This document shows positions 1 to 7,287 of a DNA stretch of 64,000 bases, piece by piece; position 1 is the first letter of the stretch; every line of letters starts with the position of its first letter. The stretch covers positions 1 through 64,000 of the forward strand of contig CAIRZB010000014.1 of NCBI GenBank assembly GCA_903882935.1, read 5' to 3'. Below the pieces are notes generated by a model. It was not told the origin of the DNA. It worked only from the letters and a program-made list of their open reading frames with translations, and made no database searches. The translations under genes were made by a program, and so were the position numbers. The stretch is from an uncultured Parafilimonas sp. (GTDB lineage Bacteria; Bacteroidota; Bacteroidia; Chitinophagales; Chitinophagaceae).

Positions 1-89
1 CCCCCGCTCCTTCGCGGCTTTACCATTTTTAAAACCCTACCCCATCCAAGAACTTTTTTTCCGTTTCCCCTCTTTTTCGTTTGGGGTTG

Positions 90-120
90 CAAAGGTAACC
101 TTTTCAACCACACTGCCAAA
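90..120 (-). promoter_or_regulatory. Tandem promoter 3 of 3, firing leftwards
   Basis: The -7 box TACCTTTG (minus strand, 90-97) and the -33 box TTTG (117-120) are 19 bases apart. This is the unit closest to the window edge. The whole stretch 1-488 holds no gene; it consists of these three promoters and AT-rich leader DNA. Confidence 0.75.
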
Positions 121-226
121 TTTTATTTGAGGAAGTTTTTATTTTCTTTTTGGCTTTTCTACACTTTTTCTTTCATCACTTTTTCGCCTTTCTAAGAACT
201 GTATCACTATTTTTAGTAGCGGGGTG

Positions 227-257
227 CAAAGGTAAAAGATTATTTTAAACCACCAAA
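227..257 (-). promoter_or_regulatory. Tandem promoter 2 of 3, firing leftwards
   Basis: The -7 box TACCTTTG (minus strand, 227-234) and the -33 box TTTG (254-257) are again exactly 19 bases apart. Downstream comes GCACCCCGCTAC and then GTTCTTAGAAAGG, both shared with promoter 1. The second motif resembles the boxA-like GTTCTTTGA sequences of Bacteroidetes rRNA leaders, although that assignment is from memory. Confidence 0.75.
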
Positions 258-362
258 TCTTTTTACTTTTTTCTTACACTTTTCTGTTCCTAAAATTTTT
301 GTTTCGCTGTGTAGTTTTAAAAGCCTTTCTAAGAACTGCCCCCTATTTTTCGTAGCGGGGTG

Positions 363-393
363 CAAAGGTAGGGGCTGAAAGTTTACCACCAAA
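363..393 (-). promoter_or_regulatory. Tandem promoter 1 of 3, firing leftwards
   Basis: On the minus strand there is a TACCTTTG -7 box (363-370), a 19-base spacer and a TTTG -33 box (390-393), an exact match to the Bacteroidetes housekeeping-sigma promoter. It is the first of three near-identical units at about 137-base spacing. Transcription leaves the window to the left, away from truA, so the target is an operon outside the window, probably rRNA. Confidence 0.75.
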
Positions 394-488
394 TGTTTTT
401 TAAAAGTTTTTTACACCGGTATGCCAAAACCCAATGCCAGTAAGGGTTTGGGCCTTCAATTTTTTTATTCTACAAAAAGGTGTTGCTT

Positions 489-1265
489 TTATGGCTGTTG
501 GCTAAAGAAGCCATCGGGGTAATTTACGCTCATTAAAAAAAGTCCGTCGCCGGGCACGGCAAAATCAACCAACGTACAATCCTGCGCCGCAATTATGCCT
601 TTAAACGTTTCTACTGCGTTTGGCAGCTTGCTAACCTTAAGCATGGTACCTACCAACCCGCGCACCATGCCCCTTAAAAATCTGTTACCTGTAACATGGT
701 AAGCTAGGCATCCATCCTGCGCCGCCCAAGCTGAGTGCTTGACTGTGCAAATAAACGTTTTAACCTCAGTATTGCGTTTTGAGAATGAGGTAAAGTCTTG
801 CTGGCCCAGCACCAAAGCCGCAAGCTCATTTAAACGTGCAACGTCTGTCGGGTATGGGTAATAATAGCCCCTGCCTGCCAAAAATGGGTTTTTATGTTGG
901 TATACTATGTATTTGTACTCCCTGCTAACGGCATCAAACCTGCAATGCGCACCTGCGGGCAGCGGGTATATGCCTACAATGGCTATGGGTGGCGGCAGCA
1001 TGGCATTTAAACTGTATACATGCTGGGCTGTAATATCAAAAGGTGCGTCAAAATGAAAATAATTTTGCAGGGCATGCACGCCAGCATCGGTGCGGGAGGA
1101 TCCTGTGAGCTTAAACCGCCCCATACCCGCCTCGGCCAAAGCCTTGCGAAAACGTGTTACCAATACGGTTTCAATTTCCCTTTGTATAGTATTGGCGTTC
1201 TCCTGCAACTGAAAACCACTGTATGGCGCACCATTGTAACAAACTTCAAGAAAATAACGGGGCAT
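489..1265 (-). CDS. truA: tRNA pseudouridine(38-40) synthase TruA
   Basis: TruA isomerises uridines 38, 39 and 40 of the tRNA anticodon arm to pseudouridine in the cytoplasm. The 258-residue length is normal for the family. The catalytic motif GSSRTDAGVHAL (residues 55-66) carries the nucleophilic Asp60, and the N-terminal MPRYFLEVCYNGAPYSGFQ matches the usual TruA opening. It lies 10 bases downstream of the DUF4476 gene on the same strand, so the two are probably co-transcribed, though no functional link is obvious. The three leftward promoters begin about 95 bases past its stop codon and serve something else. Confidence 0.96.
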   Translation of the reverse strand: MPRYFLEVCYNGAPYSGFQLQENANTIQREIETVLVTRFRKALAEAGMGRFKLTGSSRTDAGVHALQNYFHFDAPFDITAQHVYSLNAMLPPPIAIVGIYPLPAGAHCRFDAVSREYKYIVYQHKNPFLAGRGYYYPYPTDVARLNELAALVLGQQDFTSFSKRNTEVKTFICTVKHSAWAAQDGCLAYHVTGNRFLRGMVRGLVGTMLKVSKLPNAVETFKGIIAAQDCTLVDFAVPGDGLFLMSVNYPDGFFSQQP

Positions 1266-1275
1266 AATACATCCT

Positions 1276-2673
1276 CTATTTTAACATTGCCCTGAACGCT
1301 TCTTTATAATTGTTGTCAATCATATACTTTTCCAGTGCGCCAAAGTTGCCATAGTCATAAACCGATGGGTAAACCGTTTTGAAAAAAAACAGCCTTGCAT
1401 CATCTGTGGAAAAATAAGAGGCCAGTGCTTTAACCTGCTCTGTGGTAATACACTTGCCGTCCAGGTAATTTTTTGCAATGTTAGCCATTTCCGCTGCATC
1501 TTGCTCAAGGTATATTTTGCGCTTTAATTTTTCCAAGCCACTGGCATTTAACATATTTTGGCAACCTGTTTTAGTGGCTAACACGGCTATTACATTGGTA
1601 TTTGGGTTTTGCGGCAAATTGGCAATGGCCGGTGGGCTGCCCGCCCCCAAACCACTAACCATTGTTGTATCACCCGTTGCCGGGTTTGTTTTTACCTCCA
1701 CGGCATGCAGGCTAGTGTCGGCAGCCTGTGCAACAACAACATCTTTTTTGTTAAAAAAGGGGTTGTTAACAGTACCCGCGGCCGATGAACTTGCTACAAG
1801 AGCCGTATCGGCAGCTTTTGGCCTCCGGCCGGTTAGCAAACTGTCCTCCCCGGTAGTGTTGGGTTTTATACTGGCAATAGCTTCCACCTTAACAGTGTCT
1901 TTCAAAGCTGTTGGCTGGCCCGCACCGGGGACGCTTACAGGTATTTCAGGTAGTTTATTTGCCACGGTTAGCGAACTATCAACGGCCGCATCGCCAGCCA
2001 TATCCGTTGTTGCGTATGTTACACGTACTGTATCTCCGTCGTCACCGTCAAAATCGTAAAAAACCATGTTCTTTGCACCGTTCGTTTCCTCATCCATCAG
2101 TTTTAATACGCCCTTGGTAGTACCGCTGTAGGTAGTGCCAAAGTCGCCTTGTTGCGGCATTTGGCCAACATCTGCAACACCCTGCCCTTCAATTTTATCG
2201 CTGTATACCCAAACTGTGGGCTTTAGCAAATCGCTATCATCAGCCACTTGGGCCAGCATTAGCGCAAAACCGTTTGTGGCGGGGGCGGCCCTACCCTCGG
2301 GCTCCTCACTGTCCCATAGGTCGGTGGAAGCTTGTACCACTTGGCCGTTGCCTACATTTCGCAACACCCAGCCAGCTTTGCCAAGGTTTTTCAATACATA
2401 GCTGGCATCATCCTTGCCCACAACACACGTAAAACTCTGCGCGGCAAGTGTATTTGGGGCAAAACCGACCAATACCTTATAATTACCAGCCGTAAGATTG
2501 GGGATTTTAACCAAGCCATTTTTTGAAGCGGTAACGTTGCCACCGTTCACCCGCACGGTAAAAGCCAGTTTATCGGCTGATTGTACCGCAATAAAATGCT
2601 GGGCCTGTAACCTTGCGCCGCAATAAATACAGCCCATGGCAACTAAAAGGCAAATTATGAGGCTTTTTTTCAT
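1276..2673 (-). CDS. Secreted DUF4476-domain protein
   Basis: A 465-residue exported protein of unknown function. It has an N-terminal signal peptide (MKKSLIICLLVAMGCIYCGARLQAQ), a beta-rich region (about 30-130) that looks like a small carboxypeptidase-regulatory-like fold, a long Thr/Ala/Val-rich low-complexity middle (130-370), and a helical C-terminal domain (about 375-465) with the DUF4476 pattern: a Cys near the start, LEKLKRKIYLEQDAAEMANIAKN style helices, and a YDYGNFGALEKY motif near the end. DUF4476 proteins are common envelope proteins in Bacteroidetes with no established role. The divergent M1 peptidase gene shares its upstream region. Confidence 0.75.
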   Translation of the reverse strand: MKKSLIICLLVAMGCIYCGARLQAQHFIAVQSADKLAFTVRVNGGNVTASKNGLVKIPNLTAGNYKVLVGFAPNTLAAQSFTCVVGKDDASYVLKNLGKAGWVLRNVGNGQVVQASTDLWDSEEPEGRAAPATNGFALMLAQVADDSDLLKPTVWVYSDKIEGQGVADVGQMPQQGDFGTTYSGTTKGVLKLMDEETNGAKNMVFYDFDGDDGDTVRVTYATTDMAGDAAVDSSLTVANKLPEIPVSVPGAGQPTALKDTVKVEAIASIKPNTTGEDSLLTGRRPKAADTALVASSSAAGTVNNPFFNKKDVVVAQAADTSLHAVEVKTNPATGDTTMVSGLGAGSPPAIANLPQNPNTNVIAVLATKTGCQNMLNASGLEKLKRKIYLEQDAAEMANIAKNYLDGKCITTEQVKALASYFSTDDARLFFFKTVYPSVYDYGNFGALEKYMIDNNYKEAFRAMLK

Positions 2674-2999
2674 GAATTCAGGCTCAATTTAAACAAAACT
2701 ACTGCAAAGGCACCACTGGTTGCACAAAAGCGGTACAGTAACAACACACAAAATAATATTTGCCACCCCCAAAACGCCTAAATGCCCCACAAATTAAACA
2801 CAAGTATTACCAATAAAGGCCTATAAATTCTTCAATTTTGTACACTACTCCACCAGCAGGCCTTTATCTTCGCTTATTTAATACGTATAAACGTGCCTGC
2901 AAGTTTACTACGGTTAGCAATTATTTAGTTTTAACCTTTTATAAAGTATTGGTTAATGCAATTTCGCAGCCTGTAGGCTTGACAAGAAAATTTTAATGA
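2674..2999. other. Divergent intergenic region
   Basis: This 326-base stretch separates two divergent genes. A minus-strand TGCCTTTG at 2705-2712 is a plausible -7 box for the DUF4476-truA pair but lacks a well-spaced -33. I see no convincing promoter for the M1 gene, and no open frame or strong hairpin. Confidence 0.4.
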
Positions 3000-5483
3000 A
3001 TGAAGAAACTATTGCCCTTTGTTTGTTTGCTGAGTGCTTACGCCGGCTTTGCCCAAGTTGTGGTAAAATCGAGCAGGAACCCCGCATGGAAAAAACTGTA
3101 CCGTGAATCTGCTGTAAAAATCAACGATTTGGTTGATACCAAGCTTGATGTAAGCTTCGACTTTAACAAACAATACCTGTATGGCAAGGAGTGGGTTAGC
3201 TTGCGTGCACATTTTTACCCTACCGACAGCCTTACGCTGGATGCCAAGGGAATGAACATTAACGAGGTTGCACTGATGAAAGACGGTGTTAAAACCCCTT
3301 TGCAGTACAAGTACGACAGCACCCAACTGTACATTACCCTAAACAAAACCTACACCAGCAATGAGCAATATACTATATACATTGATTATGTATCGAAGCC
3401 GAATGAGCTTAAAGCAGTGGGCAGTGCTGCCATAACCGACGCCAAGGGCCTTTACTTTATTAACCCCAAAGGCGAGGACAAAAACAAACCGACCGAAATT
3501 TGGACACAGGGTGAAACCGAATCGAACAGCGTTTGGTTTCCCACCATTGACAAGCCCAACCAAAAAACCACCCAGCAAATTGCAATGACGGTTCCCGACA
3601 AATATGTTACCCTTAGCAACGGACTGCTGGTTTCGCAAAAAAAGAACACCGACGGTACGCGAACCGACACTTGGAAGCTTGACCTGCCCAACCCGCCTTA
3701 CTTGTTTTTTTTGGGCGTGGGCGACTATGCGATTATAAAAGACAGCTACAAAGGCAAGGAAGTGAACTATTACGTGGAAAAGGAATACGCCCCGGTAGCC
3801 CGGAGGATATTTGGCCTAACACCAGAGATGATGGGCTTTTTCTCTGCCAAGCTAAACGTTGAATACCCTTGGCCAAAATACGACCAAATTACAGGAAGAG
3901 ATTATGTGAGCGGTGCCATGGAAAACACCACCGCCACCCTGCATACCGATGCCCTGCAACAAAATGCCCGGCAACTGGCAGACGGCAACAGGTACGAAGA
4001 TTTTATTTCGCACGAACTCTTCCACCAATGGTTTGGCGACCTGGTTACCTGCGAAAGCTGGAGCAATATTACCGTGAATGAAAGTTTTGCCGACTACAGT
4101 GAATATTTGTGGCGGGAATACAAGTACGGGAAAGACGATGCCGATGAGCTGAACCATAAATCCATGCAGGACTATTTAGGCTCAGCCGGGGAAGACAAAG
4201 ACTTGGTGCGCTTTTACTACCGCGACAAAGAGGATTTGTTTGATGCCGTAAGCTACAACAAGGGCGGTAATATACTGCACATGCTGCGCAACTATTTAGG
4301 GGATGATGCTTTTTTTAAAGGCTTAACCCTATACCTTAACACCAACAAGTTTGGCAACGGCGAGGCCCAGCAACTTAGGCTGGCGCTGGAACAAGTGAGC
4401 GGCCGAGACCTTAACTGGTTTTTTAACCAATGGTACTACGGCAGCGGCCAGCCCGAACTTGACATCAGTTACGATTACGACCCCGCCACACAAACGGCCA
4501 AAGTATATGTTAACCAAAAACAGGAAGGCGATAAGGTATTCCGGCTGCCCTTTGCCATTGATGTTTATACCAACACGGGTAAAAAAAGATACAATGTTTG
4601 GATGAATGATAAAACCGACACGTTTGCCTTTAATGCCAACACCAAGCCGAACTTAATTAATGTTGACGCAGACAAGATATTGCTGGCAGAAAAATACGAC
4701 CATAAAACCCTTGCAGAGTATGCCTACCAATACAGTTTTGCAGGCAACTACGTTGACAGAAGGGAAGCGGTGGACGCAGCAGTAGACAACTTTGAAACCG
4801 ATACTGCCAAAACCCTTTTGCTAACGGCTTTGGGCGACAAGCGGCCCGGCCTACGCAGGTATGTGCTGGAACACCTAAAGGCTGACCAACTGAACAGCAG
4901 CTTTATAACTGCCATTGAAAAAATGGCTAAAACTGACACCAACAGCTTAGTACGCGCAAGTGCAATTGAATTGTTGGGCGAATTAAAAAACAAAGTGTAC
5001 ACCGAGTTTTTTTTGAATGCCACAAAAGACTCATCGTACACCGTGGCAGGGGCAGCACTTACTGCCTTGGCCGCCATTGACAACGGCAAAGCCGTTGCCC
5101 TACTACCTGCGTTGAAAAAAGACGCAAGGGACGAGCTGGCCAACAGTATTGAAGATGTGGAGATACTAACCAAAACAGATGCGGATTTTGATGATATGTA
5201 TACCAAGTTTACCGGCCAAAGTATTGTAAAGAAATTTGAAGGTGTTTTTACGTTTATTACCTACTTGGCCAATGTAAAAGAAGTAAACAACTTTAAAAAA
5301 GGCATTGACGAAGTACTATCGTTCGGCGAAAAAAGTGCCACCTACGGCCCGGGGTTTGCCGATGCCATCAGCAATGCGCTGGGTGAACTGAAGGAGAAAA
5401 AAAACGACGCAAAAAAAAACGCAGGCCAGCTGGAAAAAGCAATTAAAGAAGAGATTGCCTACTTAACCGCCAAACTAAAGTAA
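3000..5483 (+). CDS. M1 family aminopeptidase with C-terminal HEAT-like domain
   Basis: A secreted zinc aminopeptidase of 827 residues. It has a signal peptide ending near FAQ, an N-terminal beta saddle domain, the substrate-binding GAMEN motif (305-309), and the zinc site HELFHQW (His338, Glu339, His342) with the third ligand Glu361 in the VNESFADY segment, the exact HEXXH-(18)-E spacing. Residues about 590-827 are helical HEAT-like repeats, as in many Bacteroidetes M1 enzymes. It probably trims N-terminal residues from peptides in the periplasm. Start ATG at 3000 gives the signal peptide directly. It has its own terminator and is monocistronic. A second, shorter M1 enzyme is at 14060. Confidence 0.94.
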   Translation: MKKLLPFVCLLSAYAGFAQVVVKSSRNPAWKKLYRESAVKINDLVDTKLDVSFDFNKQYLYGKEWVSLRAHFYPTDSLTLDAKGMNINEVALMKDGVKTPLQYKYDSTQLYITLNKTYTSNEQYTIYIDYVSKPNELKAVGSAAITDAKGLYFINPKGEDKNKPTEIWTQGETESNSVWFPTIDKPNQKTTQQIAMTVPDKYVTLSNGLLVSQKKNTDGTRTDTWKLDLPNPPYLFFLGVGDYAIIKDSYKGKEVNYYVEKEYAPVARRIFGLTPEMMGFFSAKLNVEYPWPKYDQITGRDYVSGAMENTTATLHTDALQQNARQLADGNRYEDFISHELFHQWFGDLVTCESWSNITVNESFADYSEYLWREYKYGKDDADELNHKSMQDYLGSAGEDKDLVRFYYRDKEDLFDAVSYNKGGNILHMLRNYLGDDAFFKGLTLYLNTNKFGNGEAQQLRLALEQVSGRDLNWFFNQWYYGSGQPELDISYDYDPATQTAKVYVNQKQEGDKVFRLPFAIDVYTNTGKKRYNVWMNDKTDTFAFNANTKPNLINVDADKILLAEKYDHKTLAEYAYQYSFAGNYVDRREAVDAAVDNFETDTAKTLLLTALGDKRPGLRRYVLEHLKADQLNSSFITAIEKMAKTDTNSLVRASAIELLGELKNKVYTEFFLNATKDSSYTVAGAALTALAAIDNGKAVALLPALKKDARDELANSIEDVEILTKTDADFDDMYTKFTGQSIVKKFEGVFTFITYLANVKEVNNFKKGIDEVLSFGEKSATYGPGFADAISNALGELKEKKNDAKKNAGQLEKAIKEEIAYLTAKLK

Positions 5484-5508
5484 AACAAGCCGGCAAATTA
5501 TTACCCCG

Positions 5509-5556
5509 CCCCGGCGTACATAAAGCCTTTGGCCTGATGCACGCCGGGGTTTTACA
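5509..5556 (+). terminator. Terminator of the M1 peptidase gene
   Basis: CCCCGGCGT and ACGCCGGGG form a stem around a loop that itself contains GCCTTTGGC, followed by TTTT. It starts 26 bases after the stop codon. Confidence 0.7.
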
Positions 5557-5670
5557 TGCATGGCAAGACCGGTTTTTACCGGCATTAATGTAAACCGCCT
5601 ACAACCAAGCCACTTTTTTACATTCTTCTTATATTGAAGCATTTTTGCGTAACCCACCCAATGCATTTGC

Positions 5671-6183
5671 ATGAAAAATAAACTTACCAGCATTTTTACC
5701 AATGGGCTACCCTGGGGTATGGCCTTTTTTGTGTTGGCTTACGCTATTGGTTATGGGGGAAATATTGGACAAAATAATACATTAAAAATAGCTGGGTTTA
5801 TAGCTATCGCTGCGCTGCTGGCCAACGGGTTGCTGTATGGCAGGTTTTCAAAGTCGCAAAAAAAATTGGAAAGCCTTTCTATAATTCTCAACGATACAGA
5901 ATCATTATTGTTGCATGCACCTGCCAACCATTTAATTGAAGGCAACTTGATGCCGGGCAAGTTGTTTTTAACCGACAAACGGCTGGTGTTTACTACTTTT
6001 AAGGCAGGCGAAAATGGGCAACGAGTGTATGAATGGGATGCAGCAACCCTTACACCACAAGGGTTTTACAAATCAATTTGGAACGCGGGCGGGGAATTTC
6101 TGCTAAAACCCGAGGGCGATATTGCTATAATGTTTGAAGTAAATAGGCTTAAACCGTGGAAAGAAGCTTTAAAGGGGGGATAA
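5671..6183 (+). CDS. Small membrane protein with GRAM-like cytoplasmic domain
   Basis: A 170-residue protein. Two hydrophobic segments (about 14-30 and 38-57) form a membrane hairpin. The remainder is a soluble domain with the pattern 'LMPGKLFLTDKRLVF', typical of GRAM or bacterial PH-like domains, followed by WDAATLTPQGFYKSIWNAG. No catalytic residues are visible. Its role is unknown; the fold suggests membrane or lipid association. It sits between the M1 terminator and the promoter of the structured RNA, so it appears to be a single-gene unit. The family assignment is tentative. Confidence 0.55.
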   Translation: MKNKLTSIFTNGLPWGMAFFVLAYAIGYGGNIGQNNTLKIAGFIAIAALLANGLLYGRFSKSQKKLESLSIILNDTESLLLHAPANHLIEGNLMPGKLFLTDKRLVFTTFKAGENGQRVYEWDAATLTPQGFYKSIWNAGGEFLLKPEGDIAIMFEVNRLKPWKEALKGG

Positions 6184-6203
6184 TGAACCCGAAACATCAT
6201 TTT

Positions 6204-6231
6204 TTTGCTCAAAATAAATTTTGTAATTTTG
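6204..6231 (+). promoter_or_regulatory. Promoter of the structured RNA
   Basis: A TAATTTTG -7 box (6224-6231) is preceded by TTTG (6204-6207) with a 16-base spacer, slightly short. It predicts an RNA start near 6236-6238. There is no open frame between this promoter and the terminator at 6281-6306. Confidence 0.5.
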
Positions 6232-6236
6232 AATTT

Positions 6237-6307
6237 CTAGACCTGAGGGACTGTACGGTTCCTGATGGCCCGGAACAATCCCTCGGTTTGGAACCGGGGT
6301 TTTTTAT
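6237..6307 (+). ncRNA. Compact structured RNA convergent with DUF3800 gene
   Basis: A roughly 70-base RNA with its own promoter and terminator. Stem P1 pairs GAGGGA (6245-6250) with TCCCTC (6279-6284). Inside it P2 pairs GTTCC (6258-6262) with GGAAC (6272-6276) around a 9-base loop. The terminator hairpin pairs CCTCGGTT (6281-6288) with AACCGGGG (6292-6299) and is followed by six T. P1 and the terminator share 6281-6284, and GGTTCC (6257-6262) could instead pair with GGAACC (6290-6295), so alternative folds or a pseudoknot are possible. Weinberg and colleagues described several RNA motifs associated with DUF3800 genes; whether this is one of them needs a covariance-model search. Confidence 0.6.
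6281..6306 (+). terminator. Intrinsic terminator of the structured RNA
   Basis: An 8-bp stem with loop TGG is followed by TTTTTT. It ends 3 bases from the stop codon of the convergent DUF3800 gene, so the DUF3800 transcript must run antisense into this RNA unless it stops very early. Confidence 0.75.
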
Positions 6308-6308
6308 T

Positions 6309-7061
6309 TTATAAACGTATAATCCCGTCATCATCACCAACCATTGGCTTAAAACAAATCGGATGTAGTTTCCTTGCAAATATTCTGTCCGCTTGGTATT
6401 TTTTTCGGGAAGCCTGCGAAAATTCCTTTTCTTTTAAGGTATGGTTCAACACGTCGGCTGCCTGTATAAAAATAGAATCAAATGACACCCTAAAAATAGG
6501 GTCTTCCAATACCCAGCCTATGCGCACATGGGGAATTGTTTGGCCGCTCGCACCTGTACCTAACAGTTTTCTAACATGGCTGTTAATAGTTTTTTCGTTA
6601 GCCCTGTCAAAAAAGAGTAGGCCATTAACCTCGTGTACTTTCAAAAATTCATCAAATGCTTGGTATAATTTTGTTATGCCTGCCGTTAGGTATTCATCAG
6701 GATGCAGTTTACTTTTAGTTTTATCAATGGTAACTGCAACTATAGCAAATGCTGTATGCTGGCCTATTGTTTCGGCAAATTGTTCAATCAGTTTCCACCT
6801 GTCCGCAACCCTTATTTGGGTGTATTCCTTTATTTTATGTGGGTCTATCATTTCTGAGCAATGAAATTCAATGTCATATGGCAGATAGCTTTCACGGGCA
6901 ATCTTCTTTCTGAAACTTTTAAGAACATCTAAGGAAATTTTCCACTTATTGGCGGCAACAATGAGGCCGCTTAATATAAAATAGGGCGTACCGGTTTTTT
7001 GTGGTGTTGCCACATTATAAGCTCCGCAATCACCGCTTTCATCAATATAACAGAAATACAT
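6309..7061 (-). CDS. DUF3800 domain protein
   Basis: A 250-residue protein of the DUF3800 family. The N-terminal signature YFCYIDESGDCG (residues 2-13) is the hallmark, with acidic residues resembling the first carboxylate cluster of RNase H-like folds. Further family features are the EFHCSEM segment (residues 64-70), the central LLFFDRANE strand (about 148-156), and the FIQAADVLNHT helix near residue 200. The molecular function is not established; these genes are frequent in mobile and defence-rich loci. Its 3' end is convergent with, and almost touches, the structured RNA at 6237-6307. A likely -7 box TAGATTTTG lies just upstream of the ATG. Confidence 0.85.
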   Translation of the reverse strand: MYFCYIDESGDCGAYNVATPQKTGTPYFILSGLIVAANKWKISLDVLKSFRKKIARESYLPYDIEFHCSEMIDPHKIKEYTQIRVADRWKLIEQFAETIGQHTAFAIVAVTIDKTKSKLHPDEYLTAGITKLYQAFDEFLKVHEVNGLLFFDRANEKTINSHVRKLLGTGASGQTIPHVRIGWVLEDPIFRVSFDSIFIQAADVLNHTLKEKEFSQASRKKYQADRIFARKLHPICFKPMVGDDDGIIRL

Positions 7062-7287
7062 TATTTCGATTTAGGCGTTCAAAATCTACAGCAATAAAGA
7101 TAACGGATAAATTATTTTGTGCAAATGTGTTTTTACGTTCCCCATACGGCCATCCCTAAGGCCGAGTGTGGCCTCAAATATTCAACTCCCCCTCCACCCC
7201 TACACCCCAGCACAGTTTCCCCCGCCAAATATTTTGCGCCAAATCCCTTCCTACCTATCTTTCCACCACCAATAATTTCCATAACAA

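Noticed and set aside
6237-6307. Riboswitch controlling a downstream gene
   Set aside because: The terminator is followed by a gene on the opposite strand, so there is no downstream gene for it to control in cis.
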